The notes: a model not told the origin generated them from the letters alone. Positions 27,715 through 38,532 are shown, numbered from the stretch's first letter. The stretch is DNA of 64,000 nucleotides from Xanthomonas cucurbitae (GCF_002939885.1 NZ_MDED01000024.1:1-64000); one strand, 5' to 3'. Translations and numbers: made by a program.

Positions 27715-28662
27715 ATGGAGCTGACCTGGGCGCTGAGCGACGGCCGCGCCGGCAATGCGCGCCAGGCCGAGGCGCTGGCCCGTGCGCTGCACCCGGGTGC
27801 CTTCCAACCCATGCACCTGCAAGCGCGCGCGCCCTGGCGCTGGGCCGCCCCGCGCCTGTTACCCGCTGCGCACCAGGCATTTGGCGCGGCATTTGTGCGG
27901 CAACTGCAGCAACCGCCGGCACTGGCCATCGGATGCGGCCGGCAGGCAGCGCTGGCCACCCGGCTGCTGCGCGCCCGTGGCAGCCGCAGCGTGCAGATCC
28001 TGGACCCACGCCTGGACCCGCGCCAGTGGGACCTGCTGGTGGTCCCCGAACATGACGCACTGCACGGCGAAAACGTGCTCACCCTGCTCGGCAGCCTGCA
28101 CCCGGTGGACGATGCCTGGCTGACGGCCGGGCGGGCCGCACGTCCCGCGCTGGGCGGCCTGCCCGGCCCGCGGCTGGCCCTGCTGGTCGGCGGCCCCACG
28201 GCGCAGGTGCCGTGGACGCCACCGGCGCTGGCGGCGCTGTGCGCAGGCTTGAGTGCGCAGCTACGTGCAGTGGGCGGTAGCCTGCTGGTCACCCTCTCCC
28301 GCCGCACGCCGACCGACGCCATCGCTCCACTGCGTGCGGTCTGCAGCGGGCTGCCACATCTGCTGTGGTGCGACGAGCGCGATGGCCCCAATCCGTATGC
28401 CGGCCTGCTGGGCTGGGCGGACGCGATCGTGGCCACCGCCGACTCGGTCAACCTGCTCTCCGAAGCCTGCGCCACGCGCGTGCCGGTGGCCGCAGCATTC
28501 AGCGATCTGGCCAGCGGGCGCGTGCGTACCTATGTGCAGGCACTGCGGCAGCGCCAGCGGCTGCGCGCAGCCGATGCAGTCCTCGACGCGGGCAGCGAGA
28601 TCCTGCCCGTGCGCGAAACCGAGCGGATCGCCCTGCAGGTACGCGCACACCTTTCGGTATAG
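27715..28662 (+). CDS. Mitochondrial fission ELM1 family protein (DUF1022-like)
   Basis: The 315-residue protein has the family pattern: an N-terminal WALSDGRAGNARQAEALA, a glycosyltransferase-like Rossmann region (LALLVGGPTAQVPW and SLLVTLSRRTPTDAI), and a nucleotide-sugar-like region (DAIVATADSVNLLSEACATRVPV). The fold resembles GT-B enzymes. Bacterial members lie near lipopolysaccharide or cell-division genes in some genomes, but the role is not known. The internal start was chosen because the upstream part of the frame is promoter-like. Confidence 0.8.
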   Translation: MELTWALSDGRAGNARQAEALARALHPGAFQPMHLQARAPWRWAAPRLLPAAHQAFGAAFVRQLQQPPALAIGCGRQAALATRLLRARGSRSVQILDPRLDPRQWDLLVVPEHDALHGENVLTLLGSLHPVDDAWLTAGRAARPALGGLPGPRLALLVGGPTAQVPWTPPALAALCAGLSAQLRAVGGSLLVTLSRRTPTDAIAPLRAVCSGLPHLLWCDERDGPNPYAGLLGWADAIVATADSVNLLSEACATRVPVAAAFSDLASGRVRTYVQALRQRQRLRAADAVLDAGSEILPVRETERIALQVRAHLSV

Positions 28663-28681
28663 GGTCAGAGGCTAAGACCCT

Positions 28682-28703
28682 TCGCGCCCAGGTGCGCTCC
28701 CAT
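28682..28703. repeat. Solitary degenerate REP half
   Basis: TCGCGCCCAGGTGCGCTCCC matches the right arm of the 68-base REP units with a few mismatches. It lies between the ELM1-family gene and the VUT-family gene, and no partner arm is visible nearby. Confidence 0.5.
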
Positions 28704-28773
28704 CGCAGGTCGCTGCGCTGGTCCGGCCATTGCGGCACGCGGATAATCGACGCATTGCCCATCGATTATCGCC

Positions 28774-29337
28774 ATGCCCAGCTTGCCTGCCCCGACGTTC
28801 GCACCGCTCACCGCCCGCGCCCTGCTCTGGGCGGTGCTGGCGATGGGCGCAGTGGTGCTGCTGTCCAACATCCTGGTGCAGTACCCGATCAACGACTGGC
28901 TGACCTGGGGCGCGTTCTCGTATCCACTGGCATTTCTGGCCAGCAATCTGGTCAACCGCCGCTTCGGGCCGCAGGCCGCGCGCTCGGTGGCCTGGTGCGG
29001 GTTTGCGCTGGCGGTGCTGCTGTCGGTATGGCTGGCAACGCCGCGCATCGCGGCCGCCTCGTGCACGGCGTTCATTGCCGCGCAATTGCTCGACATCACC
29101 GTGTTCGACCGGCTGCGTGGCGGCAGCTGGTGGCGGGCGCCAATCGTGGCCACCACCTGCAGCGCCACGCTGGATACCGCACTCTTCTGGGGCATTGCCT
29201 TCGCTGGCGCATCGCTGCCCTGGGTGAGCTGGGCCGCAGGCGATCTGGCGGTGAAACTGGGCATGGGCGTATTCCTGCTTGGGCCGTTCCGTGCCTTGCT
29301 GTGGCGCAGTGCGCCGCGCGCCCATGCCGACACCTGA
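28774..29337 (+). CDS. VUT-family / queuosine precursor transporter-like membrane protein
   Basis: The 187-residue protein has five to six hydrophobic helices. It contains the YhhQ-type motif NDWLTWGAFSYPLAFLASNLVNRRFG and a second AAQLLDITVFDRLRG block. In E. coli the family member YhhQ imports queuine precursors for tRNA modification. This one is shorter (187 against about 220 residues), so the assignment is to the family only. It is a single gene after a degenerate REP half. Confidence 0.72.
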   Translation: MPSLPAPTFAPLTARALLWAVLAMGAVVLLSNILVQYPINDWLTWGAFSYPLAFLASNLVNRRFGPQAARSVAWCGFALAVLLSVWLATPRIAAASCTAFIAAQLLDITVFDRLRGGSWWRAPIVATTCSATLDTALFWGIAFAGASLPWVSWAAGDLAVKLGMGVFLLGPFRALLWRSAPRAHADT

Positions 29338-29492
29338 TGCAGCGGGGCCTGCGTGGCTGCCGACGCATGGCCCTCAGTGATCCTTCGCCGGCATCCGCAA
29401 CACCGGCCGTCACGGTGATCCGTTCCTGCCGACGCATACGCAACAAGCTGCCCGAGGATCGGACGGGAGAGCCACCGGACCACACTGCACAG

Positions 29493-32324
29493 CTACAACG
29501 CAGCCACGTCCTTGCCGACGGGAAATGCCAGCCCCTGTGCACGCGCCGCGTTGAAGATGACGCTGCGCGCCTGCTGGATGGCCGGCGTGGGTGCGATCAG
29601 GCGTGGCCGCCTGTCCAACGTGCAGCCAAGGCCGGCATCCACCAGCATGGCATGCGCCGCATGCAGCGGCGGCGCCAGATCGGCCGGCAACCAGTGCGCC
29701 TGCACCAACGCATCGATCAAGCCAGGCGTGGAGCAACTTTCCAGCAAGCCCGGATGCTGGGCCGCGTGTTCCAGCACACCGGCCTGCAACAGGAATTCCA
29801 GATCCACCAGGCCACCGGCACCCTGCTTCAGATCCAGCCGCGCGGCGTCGCTGCGATCCAGTTCGGCGCGCATGCGTGCACGCATCTTGCGCACGTCCTC
29901 GTGCAGCAGCGCGACATCGCGTACGCGGGTGAGCGTGTCGCGGCGCACCTGTGCAAACGCATCGCACAGCGCGGCATCGCCGGCCACCGCCCGGGCACGC
30001 ACCAGCGCCTGGTGTTCCCAGGTCCACGCGCGCTCGCGCTGGTACTCGCGGTAACTGGCCAGCGACGATACCAGCGCACCCTTGCCGCCGTCCGGACGCA
30101 GCCGCACATCGATGTCGTACAGCCGGCCGGCTCCGGTTTCGGCGGCAAGTAGCGCCATCACCTTCTGCGCGAGCCGCGCGAACCAGCGTCCCGCCTCCAG
30201 CGGCCGTTGGCCGTCGGAGTGTTCCGCCTCGCGCGGGTGGTCGTAGAGAAACACCAGATCCAGGTCCGAGCCGAAGCCCAGCTCCAGCCCACCCAGGCTG
30301 CCGTAGCCGACGATGGCGAACGTGCCGCCCGGCACCTGCCCGTGCACGGCCACCAGTTCCCTGCGCGCCAGCTGCAGCACCGTCTGCACCACCGCCTCGG
30401 CCAGCCAGGCCAGCTGGCGGGTGCTGTCCACCGCCTGCTGGCGGCCGTCGAGCGTGGCCAGCGCAATGCGGAAGCTCAGCGCCAGCCGGCGTTCGTTGAG
30501 CTCGCGCAGGGCCGCTTCGGTGTCCTCGATGTGCACGGTGTCGGCGCAGGCGGCCTGCAACGCGCCACGATCGGGCAGCGCACCGCCGATGCGGGTGTCG
30601 AGCAGTTCGTCCAGCAGCAGCGGATAGGCCGCCAGGCGCTCGGCCAGCAGCGCGCTGCGCGAGAGCACATCCACCAGCCGCGCAAGCGCGCTGGGCTGTT
30701 CGTCGAGCAGCGCCAGATAGCTGGTACGGCGCAAGGTGGCCTGCAGCAGGCCCAGCATGCGCCGGACCGCCGCATCGGGCTGGCTGCCCCGGGTGGCGGC
30801 GTGCAGCAACGCCGGCACTACGCGGTCCAGCCGCGCACGCGCGGTATCGGACAGGGCACGCACGCCGGAGGATTGCGCGAAATCGCCCAGCACCTGGTGC
30901 GCACTGCCCGGATCGTGCAACCCGATACCCAGCAGCGGCGCCGCATCGCCATCGGGCAGCGCTCGCCAGTAATCGGCCAGCGTATCGGGGGCGGTGGTGC
31001 GCACGCGCGGTGCCAGCAGTTCGGCGAACTCGGCGGCCACCTGCGTGCGGTGCGGTACCAGTGCGTCCAGCAATGCCTGCCAATCCGCATAGCCCAGGCC
31101 CAGCGCGATGCGCTCGCAGTCCAGCGGCGCCTGCGGCAGGGCGTGGGTCTGTGCATCGCGCAGCATCTGCAGGCGGTTTTCCAGCCGGCGCAGGAACCGG
31201 TACGCCTCGGCCAGCGCCACGCCGGTATCGGGTTCGATCTGGCCCGCAGCGACCAGCGCTTTGAGCGCGGGCAACAGGCGACGCTCGCGCAGGGCCGGCT
31301 CGCGCCCGGCGCGGATCAACTGCAGCGATTGCACCAGGAATTCGATCTCGCGAATGCCGCCCGGCCCGCGCTTGATGTCGTCCAGCCGGTCATGCCGCGC
31401 AACTTCGGCGGCGATGGCGGCCTTCATCTCGCGCAGGCCATCAAGCGCGGTGAAATCCAGATAGCGGCGGTAGACGAAGGGCCGCAAGCTCTCCAGCCAG
31501 GCCTCGCCGGCGGCGATATCGCCCGCCACCGCGCGCGCCTTGAGCCAGGCATAGCGCTCCCAATCGCGGCCTTCGCGCTGGAAATACTGGTCCATGCCGG
31601 TAAACGACAAGGCCACGCGCCCGGCACTGCCGAACGGACGCAGGCGCAGATCCACGCGGTGACTGAAGCCCTCGGCGGTGGTTTCGTCCAGCAGCCTGGC
31701 CAGTTGCTGACCCAGCCGCGCGAAATATTCCTCCGCCGCCAGCGGGCGTGGCCCGTCGGACTGGCCGCCCTGCGGGTAGGCGTACACCAGGTCCACGTCC
31801 GACGAAAAATTCAGCTCGCCGCCGCCCAGTTTGCCCAGGCCGAAGACCACCAGCCGCTGCACGCTGCCGTCGTCGGCAATCACCTGCCCATGGCGAGTGG
31901 AAAACTGCTGTTCCAGTGCCTGCAGCGCGGTCTGCAGACAGGTTTCGGCCAACACGGTGGCACCGGCCAGGGTGGCGTCCACGCTGTCCAGGCCCAGCAC
32001 GTCGCGCCAGATCAGCCGGGTGGATGCGGCGGCGCGGTAACGACGCAGCTGCGCCGGCCACTCCTGCGGCTGCGCCGGGTCCAGCACCGGCACCGGCAGT
32101 GGCGGTGGATCGGCCTGCGCCAGCCGTGCCAGCAAGGCGGGTTGGCGCGCCAAGGTCTCCAACGCAAAGTCGCTGGCAAGCGCGAGCTGTTCGAGCGGCC
32201 GGGCGAGCGCATCGCCAGGCCATGGCTGCCCGGCAGCAGCAGCCTGCTGGACACGGGCCACGGCCCGTTCGATCAGGGCGGTCAGCGCGGGGGAGATGGG
32301 GCGGGAGGCAATGGAAGGCGACAT
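29493..32324 (-). CDS. glnE: Bifunctional glutamine synthetase adenylyltransferase / deadenylylase
   Basis: GlnE adds or removes AMP on glutamine synthetase under control of PII. The 943-residue length is typical. Two nucleotidyltransferase domains are visible: [20 protein letters not shown] (residues 161-180, deadenylylase half) and [20 protein letters not shown] in the C-terminal adenylylating half, each with its DxD pair. The linker includes the conserved [15 protein letters not shown] and its C-terminal counterpart [15 protein letters not shown]. The start [15 protein letters not shown] is chosen over a 31-codon upstream extension. Confidence 0.96.
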   Translation of the reverse strand: MSPSIASRPISPALTALIERAVARVQQAAAAGQPWPGDALARPLEQLALASDFALETLARQPALLARLAQADPPPLPVPVLDPAQPQEWPAQLRRYRAAASTRLIWRDVLGLDSVDATLAGATVLAETCLQTALQALEQQFSTRHGQVIADDGSVQRLVVFGLGKLGGGELNFSSDVDLVYAYPQGGQSDGPRPLAAEEYFARLGQQLARLLDETTAEGFSHRVDLRLRPFGSAGRVALSFTGMDQYFQREGRDWERYAWLKARAVAGDIAAGEAWLESLRPFVYRRYLDFTALDGLREMKAAIAAEVARHDRLDDIKRGPGGIREIEFLVQSLQLIRAGREPALRERRLLPALKALVAAGQIEPDTGVALAEAYRFLRRLENRLQMLRDAQTHALPQAPLDCERIALGLGYADWQALLDALVPHRTQVAAEFAELLAPRVRTTAPDTLADYWRALPDGDAAPLLGIGLHDPGSAHQVLGDFAQSSGVRALSDTARARLDRVVPALLHAATRGSQPDAAVRRMLGLLQATLRRTSYLALLDEQPSALARLVDVLSRSALLAERLAAYPLLLDELLDTRIGGALPDRGALQAACADTVHIEDTEAALRELNERRLALSFRIALATLDGRQQAVDSTRQLAWLAEAVVQTVLQLARRELVAVHGQVPGGTFAIVGYGSLGGLELGFGSDLDLVFLYDHPREAEHSDGQRPLEAGRWFARLAQKVMALLAAETGAGRLYDIDVRLRPDGGKGALVSSLASYREYQRERAWTWEHQALVRARAVAGDAALCDAFAQVRRDTLTRVRDVALLHEDVRKMRARMRAELDRSDAARLDLKQGAGGLVDLEFLLQAGVLEHAAQHPGLLESCSTPGLIDALVQAHWLPADLAPPLHAAHAMLVDAGLGCTLDRRPRLIAPTPAIQQARSVIFNAARAQGLAFPVGKDVAAL

Positions 32325-32476
32325 GCCGCGATTCTGGCATCCCGGCCACGCAGCGGCACGGTGTTCTACGTGTACGCTCGACCAGCAGTCGCTGCGGCAT
32401 GCATCACGGTCGGCCATGCCGTGGAGACTGCACCTGCCGCCAGACCCGCTGCGGTCGGCCAGACGTCAGGCAACAA

Positions 32477-32510
32477 AAAGCCCGCTTGCAGCGAACTGCC
32501 AGCGGGCTTT
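32477..32510 (-). terminator. Bidirectional-looking terminator between glnE and the AsmA-like pair
   Basis: AAAGCCCGCT and AGCGGGCTTT form a ten-base-pair stem around a 14-base loop. On the minus strand it is followed by TTTTTGTT, so it most probably ends the AsmA-like operon, whose stop lies about 100 bases upstream. The rest of the 290-base spacer holds no recognised gene. Confidence 0.8.
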
Positions 32511-32614
32511 GCTCCCTCCCCCACGTCGGGATGCAAGAGCATAGTGCGCCCCCCAAATACAACTTGCACGCTGCACTGCAAAACAATACCAGACGGTACA
32601 GAACCGGGGCTTTG

Positions 32615-35023
32615 TCACCTGCCGTCGCCGCCTGGCGAGCTGATCGGGAGCAGATCCGGCTGCGCCTGGTACCACTGCGGCGCGCGTAGCAGATGCCATT
32701 CCGGAATGTCGTTGCGCAGGCCCACTGCCGCGCTCAACACGCCCCAACGCGCGAGCAGGCTGCCGCTGCGCTGGCGTCCCTGCAACCGCAGGCGCGCATC
32801 GACCTGGAAGCGTGCGTTATGCGCCTGCAAGCGATCCAGGATGACGGTCTCGCCCTGCCAATGCACGCGTCCGCTGACCTGTGCCTGGCCGGCGTCCATC
32901 AGGCGCAGCATCCAGTCCGGAACCGAACGGTCGCGTGCATATACCGCCATCAAGAATGCCAGGTCGCGCACTTGCACGCGCACGCGCCCATCCACACCGA
33001 TCGGTTGCCGCCATTGCATGTGGGTGTCGTCCAGCACCACGCGCGCCCACCACCCGTCGCGGCGCTGCCCATCCGGGCCGGTGAAGCCGACATTGCGCAG
33101 CTGCACGGTACTGGCATCGAGGCGAAAGGTTTCTTCGCGCAGATCGCCACGCTGCAAGCGCAGATCCGCATCCACATCGCCGCGCATCGCAAGCCCTGCA
33201 AATTGCAGGCGCGCCGCACGCGCACCGATACGCAAACCACCCTTGCCGATCCGCCCACCCGGTTCAATCTGTAGATCGCCGCTGAGCACGCCGTTGCCAC
33301 CATCGAAGCGCAGCTGCTGCTGCGGCAGATAGCGGTTGTACGCCCGTAGATCGGGCACGCGTGCATTGGCAAAGCTTAGATGCGCGCGCGTGGCATCGCG
33401 CAGGCTGGTCAGGTTGCGCGCATCGGCACGCGTGCGCAGGTCCAGGCGCAAATCGCGGCCTTGCACGAACGGACGTGCCGGCGCGTCGGTATGCGCAACC
33501 GAGAACTGCTGCATCTGCAGCGCCAGTGCCGGCAGCAACTGTCCGGCTGCATCGGCGTCCACACGCAGATCGGCGCTGGCCTGGCCGGCGATTGCATGCC
33601 CCATCACACCCACCTGCGCGCGCACGTGCGGCACCTGCAGGCGGCTGCCTGCACCGAGCTGGCCACGGTCGATGCGCAGATCTGCATCGACCAACCCATC
33701 GCCTTGCAGGGTGAGCCAATCCACATCGGGAAACAGCGCTGGAATCCAGCTCAGCGAGGCTAGCTGCCAATGCAGACGGGCATGCCCGGAAGTCCGCGGC
33801 AACAAGGCGCGCAGGCCGCCCAGCGGCAACTGCCGGCCCTGTACGCGCAGATCCGCATCCAGGGTGAGCCCGGCATCGGCTGGCTCAGGCATGGCGATCG
33901 TCAGGCGCATGTCGTCATCGACCTGCAACTGTGCGGTGAGTTCGCCCAGCAAGGCTGCCGGTGCGCGCGTGCCGTCGTGCAACGGTGTGCGCCAGTGCAG
34001 TTGGCTGCCGGGTTGCAACGCACCGCGCGCCCAGCGCAGCTCGCCATCTGCACGCCCGTTGCCAGCACGGGGAACGACGCGGTGGCGCCCCTGCGCATTG
34101 CGCGTGACATCCAGCGCCGCGGTGTCGCCATGCACGGCCAGCACGGCATCGGTCAGCTGCAGCAACGCCAACCCACGCGCCTGGTCGGGCCTGTGCCGCG
34201 CAATGCCGGCTTCCAGGTGGAGTTGTCCGTTGCGCAGCATCTCGCTCTGGCCCCAGCGCACACGCGCCTTGTCGAAACTGGCCCGCGAGGGAAACAGTTC
34301 CATCGCACCACCACGCAACTGCTTGAACAACCCCAACTGCAATTGTCCCTGCCCTTCGATGTGCAGTTGGCGCAGCGACAGTGCCTGCACCTGTTCCGCA
34401 TCGATGCGATCGAACTGTAGCGTCCATGCGGGCGTAGCGGGCGGCTGGGCCGCAGCAGGCAGTTGCTTGGAGGCTTCGCTGCCTGGCGCCGTTGCCGCTG
34501 TGGCAGGGCCTGGTGTCCCTGGTGCGGCGACGACGGTGTGGCGAGCCGACTGGGCCGCAGATCTTTGCGGTATTGGATCCGATGCGACGGCAGCCTGCTG
34601 CGCGGCGGATGCAGCGCTGGTGGGCGGTGTGTTTCCCGCTGTTGCTGGCGGCGTCGTGGCCTGCAGTGCGGCACGCACGCCCTGCACCTGCAGCTCGGGC
34701 ACCAGCAGTTGCCGGTGCAGCAGTGGCAACAGCCGGATCTGCCCGCGCATGCGCTGCGCACTGACGTTCCAGCTGTTGTGCGTGGAACGACCCTGCAACT
34801 CCACCTGCCACATCATCACTCGACCCGGCCACCAGGTCAGCGCCGGTCCCCAGTGCATGGCGAAGCTCTCCGGCTTGCGATTGAGCGCAGCCGGCCCCAG
34901 CGGGGTATTGAGCAGCAGGTTGCCCAACAACAAATAGCTTGCGTACAGCGCGATGACGGCCAGCAATGGCCAGCGCAGTACGCGCGGCAGGGCGCGCCAG
35001 CGGGCGCGAGGCGGCAGCGTCAT
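32615..35023 (-). CDS. AsmA-like envelope protein, paralogue 1
   Basis: The 802-residue protein has one N-terminal membrane helix (LPRVLRWPLLAVIALYASYL) and a long periplasmic region. A proline/alanine/threonine-rich segment (about residues 120-215) precedes beta-strand repeats of AsmA/TamB character, with strings of L-x-L-x-G and D-A-D-L-R units. It shares an order of motifs with the next gene upstream: LLNTPLGPAALNR, ELFPSRASFDKA, YNRYLPQQQLRF, then WHLLRAPQWYQAQP at the end. Such proteins form hydrophobic grooves that move lipids to the outer membrane in other bacteria; for this one the role is inference. Confidence 0.65.
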   Translation of the reverse strand: MTLPPRARWRALPRVLRWPLLAVIALYASYLLLGNLLLNTPLGPAALNRKPESFAMHWGPALTWWPGRVMMWQVELQGRSTHNSWNVSAQRMRGQIRLLPLLHRQLLVPELQVQGVRAALQATTPPATAGNTPPTSAASAAQQAAVASDPIPQRSAAQSARHTVVAAPGTPGPATAATAPGSEASKQLPAAAQPPATPAWTLQFDRIDAEQVQALSLRQLHIEGQGQLQLGLFKQLRGGAMELFPSRASFDKARVRWGQSEMLRNGQLHLEAGIARHRPDQARGLALLQLTDAVLAVHGDTAALDVTRNAQGRHRVVPRAGNGRADGELRWARGALQPGSQLHWRTPLHDGTRAPAALLGELTAQLQVDDDMRLTIAMPEPADAGLTLDADLRVQGRQLPLGGLRALLPRTSGHARLHWQLASLSWIPALFPDVDWLTLQGDGLVDADLRIDRGQLGAGSRLQVPHVRAQVGVMGHAIAGQASADLRVDADAAGQLLPALALQMQQFSVAHTDAPARPFVQGRDLRLDLRTRADARNLTSLRDATRAHLSFANARVPDLRAYNRYLPQQQLRFDGGNGVLSGDLQIEPGGRIGKGGLRIGARAARLQFAGLAMRGDVDADLRLQRGDLREETFRLDASTVQLRNVGFTGPDGQRRDGWWARVVLDDTHMQWRQPIGVDGRVRVQVRDLAFLMAVYARDRSVPDWMLRLMDAGQAQVSGRVHWQGETVILDRLQAHNARFQVDARLRLQGRQRSGSLLARWGVLSAAVGLRNDIPEWHLLRAPQWYQAQPDLLPISSPGGDGR

Positions 35024-35173
35024 GACGGCAGGCTCCTTGAACACCGCGCACGCGGCGTCACGCAGTGTGGCAAGCAGGCTGTGAGTGCGGTGCGCAGCGC
35101 GGCAATCCGACGTACTCCGTTGCCCATGCACACCACGCATTACCCGGCACGCTGCCTCATGCGGGCAGCGTCG

Positions 35174-37351
35174 TCACTTGCTCCTGGACACCGCAGGCAA
35201 CAAGCCAGGCTGCGACTCATACCACTCGCGCGCGCCCGCCAGATGCCATTGGCGTTGCTTGCCATCGAGTTCGATGCCGGCACCGAGCACGCCCCAGCGC
35301 AGGTAGAGATTGCCGCGCCGCTGTGCATCATCGAGCGCCAGGCGGGCACGCAAGGACAGGCGCTGGTTTTCGGCATGCAGATCGTCGACGGTGAGTTGCT
35401 GCTTGCGCCAGCGCACCCGCCCGGTTGCGTCGAGTTGCCCCGAGTCCAGCAAGCCCACCACCCAGCGCGGATAATCGCTGCGCTGTGCGAACACCGACAA
35501 TAGCGGCGCGGCATCGCGCATGCGCAACGCGGCATCGGCATCCAGCTGGAACGGTGCGCTGGCCTGGATGGTGCCGGCACCAACCTGCAACTCGCCCCAC
35601 CAGCCGGCATCGGCGCCGTCTTCGCCCACGCGCATGTTGCGCAGGCGCACGCGGCTGCCGCTGAGGTCGAAGACCTTGTTCTTGAAGTCGGCACGCTGCA
35701 GCTGCGCCTGCAGCTCGGCATCGCCACGCATCTGCACGCCGGCCAGCGCCAGATGTGCGCCCTGGCCGCGCAACTGCGCATGACCGCTGCCTACCTCACC
35801 GGAGGCGTTGAGCGCGACCTCGCCGGTCAGGCTGCCGCGCCCACCGAGCAGGCGCACGGTGTTGCCCGGCAGATAGCGGTTGTAGACGGTCAGCTCGGGC
35901 ACCTGCGCATCGCTGAAACGCAGCTGCGCCTTCAGCGTGTCGCGCAAGCGCGCCAGCTCGGCGTCGCCGTGCATGGCCAACTGGAGGTCGCGGCCATCCA
36001 GCAACACCTGCCGGGGCGCATCGCGCGGGGTGGCCTTGAAGGTGGGAATGCGCACGTCCAGGTGCGCCTGCGGCGTGGCAGCATCGTCGATGTGTCCGCG
36101 CGCCGTGGCCACGCCCGCCAGACGCGTATCGAACACCTGCGCCACCGCTTCCACGCGCGGAATCTCCAGGCGGCTGCCACTGGTCAGCCGCCCCTGCGCC
36201 ATGCGCAGGTCGGCCTCGACCAGCCCACCGCCTTCCAGCTGGAACCAGGGCTTGCGCACGAACAGCTCGGCAATCCAGTTCAGCGATTCGAACTTCCAGC
36301 GCCCGCGCACCTGGCCGGATAGACGCGGCAGCACCTGCGCCGGCTGCTCGAACGGCATGCTGCGGCCGGCGATGCGCAGGTCGGCATGCAGTTCACTGCC
36401 GGTGTCTTCGTCGCGCGGCAGTCGCGCCTGCACGCGGATGTCCTGCGCCACGTCCAATTGCAGCGCAAGCATGCCGCGATCGGTGGCGCCCACGCCGGCC
36501 AGCAGAGGCAGCCGCCACACCGCGCGGCTGCCGGGCTGCAGCGCGCCGTTCGCCAGCGCGATGTCGGCCTCCACCCGCGCGGCCGACGGTCCGCTGCGGA
36601 TGTCCACGTTCGGCACCCCGGTATCGATCTTCAACGCTACCGTGCTGGCTTTCAGTTGCAGGCGCGCCTGGGTGATGCCGAGCTTGCGCAGGCCGGGCGC
36701 GGCATCGCGATAATGGCGTGGAAACTGGAACTGCGCATCCAGCTGCGCATCGTTGAACACCTGCACGCCGTCATAGCTGACCACCGCTTCCTTGAAGCCG
36801 GCTTCGGAGGGAAACAGCTCCGATGGCCCGCCCTTGAGCTGCTTCAGAAAACCGACCCTGCCGTGCCCAGTGCCGGCGATCAGCAACTTGCCCAGGCGGG
36901 CACTGCGGATGCTGTTGCTGGTGATCGCATCGAAGCGCAGCGTCCAGCCGCGGTTGCCGCGCGGTGGCGGCGGGATAGGGGTGTCCGACGTCTCCACTTC
37001 TGCGCTGACATTGGTGGCATGCAGCCACGGCAGGCGTACCTCGCGCCGGAACAAGGCCAGCAATGCGATGCGCGCATGCGCGCGATCGGCGTGGAAGACA
37101 TACACGGTGCGGTTGGCCTGCCCGCGCATGCGCACGTTCCAGGCCATCACCTCGCCCGGGAACAGCGTCAGTGCCGGGCCGGTCTGCAGGGTGAACTTGT
37201 GCGGCTGGCGGTTGGTGCTGGCATCGAACAACGGGGTATTGAGATAGATGTTGCCGGCCAGCAGGTACAGCACGTACAGCGCCAACACCACGACCACTGC
37301 AAGACGCCACGGCCGAGGCCAGCGCTGGAAGCGTTCGCGAAGAGAGGGCAT
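35174..37351 (-). CDS. AsmA-like envelope protein, paralogue 2
   Basis: The 725-residue protein is anchored by PWRLAVVVVLALYVLYLLAG and then carries the same layout as its neighbour: YLNTPLFDASTNR, GPALTLFPGEVMAWNVRMRG, ELFPSEAGFKEAVV, YNRYLPGNTVRLLGG and WHLAGAREWYESQP. It lacks the low-complexity insertion of paralogue 1. The spacer between the two is about 150 bases. Both are transcribed with, or downstream of, aroG. I recognise AsmA-like repeats but no named family. Confidence 0.65.
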   Translation of the reverse strand: MPSLRERFQRWPRPWRLAVVVVLALYVLYLLAGNIYLNTPLFDASTNRQPHKFTLQTGPALTLFPGEVMAWNVRMRGQANRTVYVFHADRAHARIALLALFRREVRLPWLHATNVSAEVETSDTPIPPPPRGNRGWTLRFDAITSNSIRSARLGKLLIAGTGHGRVGFLKQLKGGPSELFPSEAGFKEAVVSYDGVQVFNDAQLDAQFQFPRHYRDAAPGLRKLGITQARLQLKASTVALKIDTGVPNVDIRSGPSAARVEADIALANGALQPGSRAVWRLPLLAGVGATDRGMLALQLDVAQDIRVQARLPRDEDTGSELHADLRIAGRSMPFEQPAQVLPRLSGQVRGRWKFESLNWIAELFVRKPWFQLEGGGLVEADLRMAQGRLTSGSRLEIPRVEAVAQVFDTRLAGVATARGHIDDAATPQAHLDVRIPTFKATPRDAPRQVLLDGRDLQLAMHGDAELARLRDTLKAQLRFSDAQVPELTVYNRYLPGNTVRLLGGRGSLTGEVALNASGEVGSGHAQLRGQGAHLALAGVQMRGDAELQAQLQRADFKNKVFDLSGSRVRLRNMRVGEDGADAGWWGELQVGAGTIQASAPFQLDADAALRMRDAAPLLSVFAQRSDYPRWVVGLLDSGQLDATGRVRWRKQQLTVDDLHAENQRLSLRARLALDDAQRRGNLYLRWGVLGAGIELDGKQRQWHLAGAREWYESQPGLLPAVSRSK

Positions 37352-37458
37352 GGGCTCGGGCGGCAGGAAAGTCCGCCGCCACTATCACGGGTGGGCCGAC
37401 GCCGGGGCGTGAATACCGATGCTTGCCGCGCTACCGCACGCCGGCTAGCGGCCTCGAC

Positions 37459-38532
37459 TCATGCGGCCTCGCCGAGGCGCTTCATACGGCGTGTACGCAC
37501 CGCCATCGCCAGCCGCTCCAGCACCTGCACCGAGGTGGCCCAGTCGATGCAGCCGTCGGTGATGCTCTGGCCATAGGTCAGCTCGCCACCGGGCACCAAT
37601 TCCTGACGTCCACCCACCAGGTGGCTTTCGACCATGACGCCGACGATACGCGTTTGGCCACCCTCCAGCTGCGCTGCAATGTCCTCGACCACTTTGGGCT
37701 GGTTCTCGGGATTCTTGCCGCTGTTGGCGTGGCTGGCGTCGATCATCAGGCGCGCCGGCAGGCCGGAGGCATTGAGCACCTGGCTGGCGGCTGCCACGCT
37801 GGCTGCATCGAAGTTGGGCTGCTTGCCGCCGCGCAGGATCACATGGCAATCCGGATTGCCGGCGGTGGCCGCCACGGCCGTCTTGCCGTCCTTGGTCACG
37901 GCCAGGAAATGGTGCGGATGCGAGGCCGCGCCCACTGCGTCCACCGCGATCTTGACGTCGCCGCCGGTGCCATTCTTGAAACCCACCGGACACGACAGGC
38001 CCGAGGCCATTTCGCGATGCACCTGGCTTTCGGTGGTCCGGGCGCCGATCGCGCCCCAGGCCACCAGGTCGGCGATGTATTGCGGAGAGATGATGTCGAG
38101 GAACTCCACGCCGGCCGGCAGGCCCAGGTTGTTGATGTCGCGCAGCAAGCCGCGCGCCACACGTAGCCCCTTGTTGATCTGGAAGCTGCCATCCAGGTCA
38201 GGATCGTTGATTAATCCCTTCCAGCCGATGGTGGTGCGCGGCTTTTCGAAGTACACCCGCATCACGATCTCCAACGCATCGCCGAACCGGTCGCGCAACG
38301 GGCGCAGGCGGCGGGCATAGTCCATCGCCGCCACTGGGTCGTGGATCGAACACGGCCCGATCACCACCGCCAGGCGGTCGTCGCGCCCGTGCAGGATCTC
38401 GTGCAGCGCGGCGCGCGATTGGGTCACGGTCTCGGAGGCGCGCTCGTCGCAGGGCAGCAGCGACAGCAGCTGCGAAGGCGGTGCGAGGGCTTCGATCTTG
38501 CGGATACGCAGGTCATCGGTTACAGGCGGCAT
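37459..38532 (-). CDS. aroG: DAHP synthase (3-deoxy-7-phosphoheptulonate synthase), class I
   Basis: The enzyme condenses phosphoenolpyruvate with erythrose 4-phosphate, the committed step to Phe, Tyr and Trp. The 357-residue class I protein shows VVIGPCSIHDPVAAMDYA, VYFEKPRTTIGWKGLINDP, VGFKNGTGGDVKIAVDAV, DASHANSGKNP and GQSITDGCIDW. The start is the ATG giving MPPVTDDLRIRKIEAL. The type of feedback inhibition cannot be read by eye. The transcript is preceded by an aromatic-rich leader peptide and an attenuator terminator, so expression should respond to charged aromatic tRNAs. Confidence 0.95.
   Translation of the reverse strand: MPPVTDDLRIRKIEALAPPSQLLSLLPCDERASETVTQSRAALHEILHGRDDRLAVVIGPCSIHDPVAAMDYARRLRPLRDRFGDALEIVMRVYFEKPRTTIGWKGLINDPDLDGSFQINKGLRVARGLLRDINNLGLPAGVEFLDIISPQYIADLVAWGAIGARTTESQVHREMASGLSCPVGFKNGTGGDVKIAVDAVGAASHPHHFLAVTKDGKTAVAATAGNPDCHVILRGGKQPNFDAASVAAASQVLNASGLPARLMIDASHANSGKNPENQPKVVEDIAAQLEGGQTRIVGVMVESHLVGGRQELVPGGELTYGQSITDGCIDWATSVQVLERLAMAVRTRRMKRLGEAA

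Noticed and set aside
30207..33332. 1041-residue plus-strand open frame
   Set aside because: Antisense to glnE and part of the AsmA-like gene; low-complexity composition and no motif.
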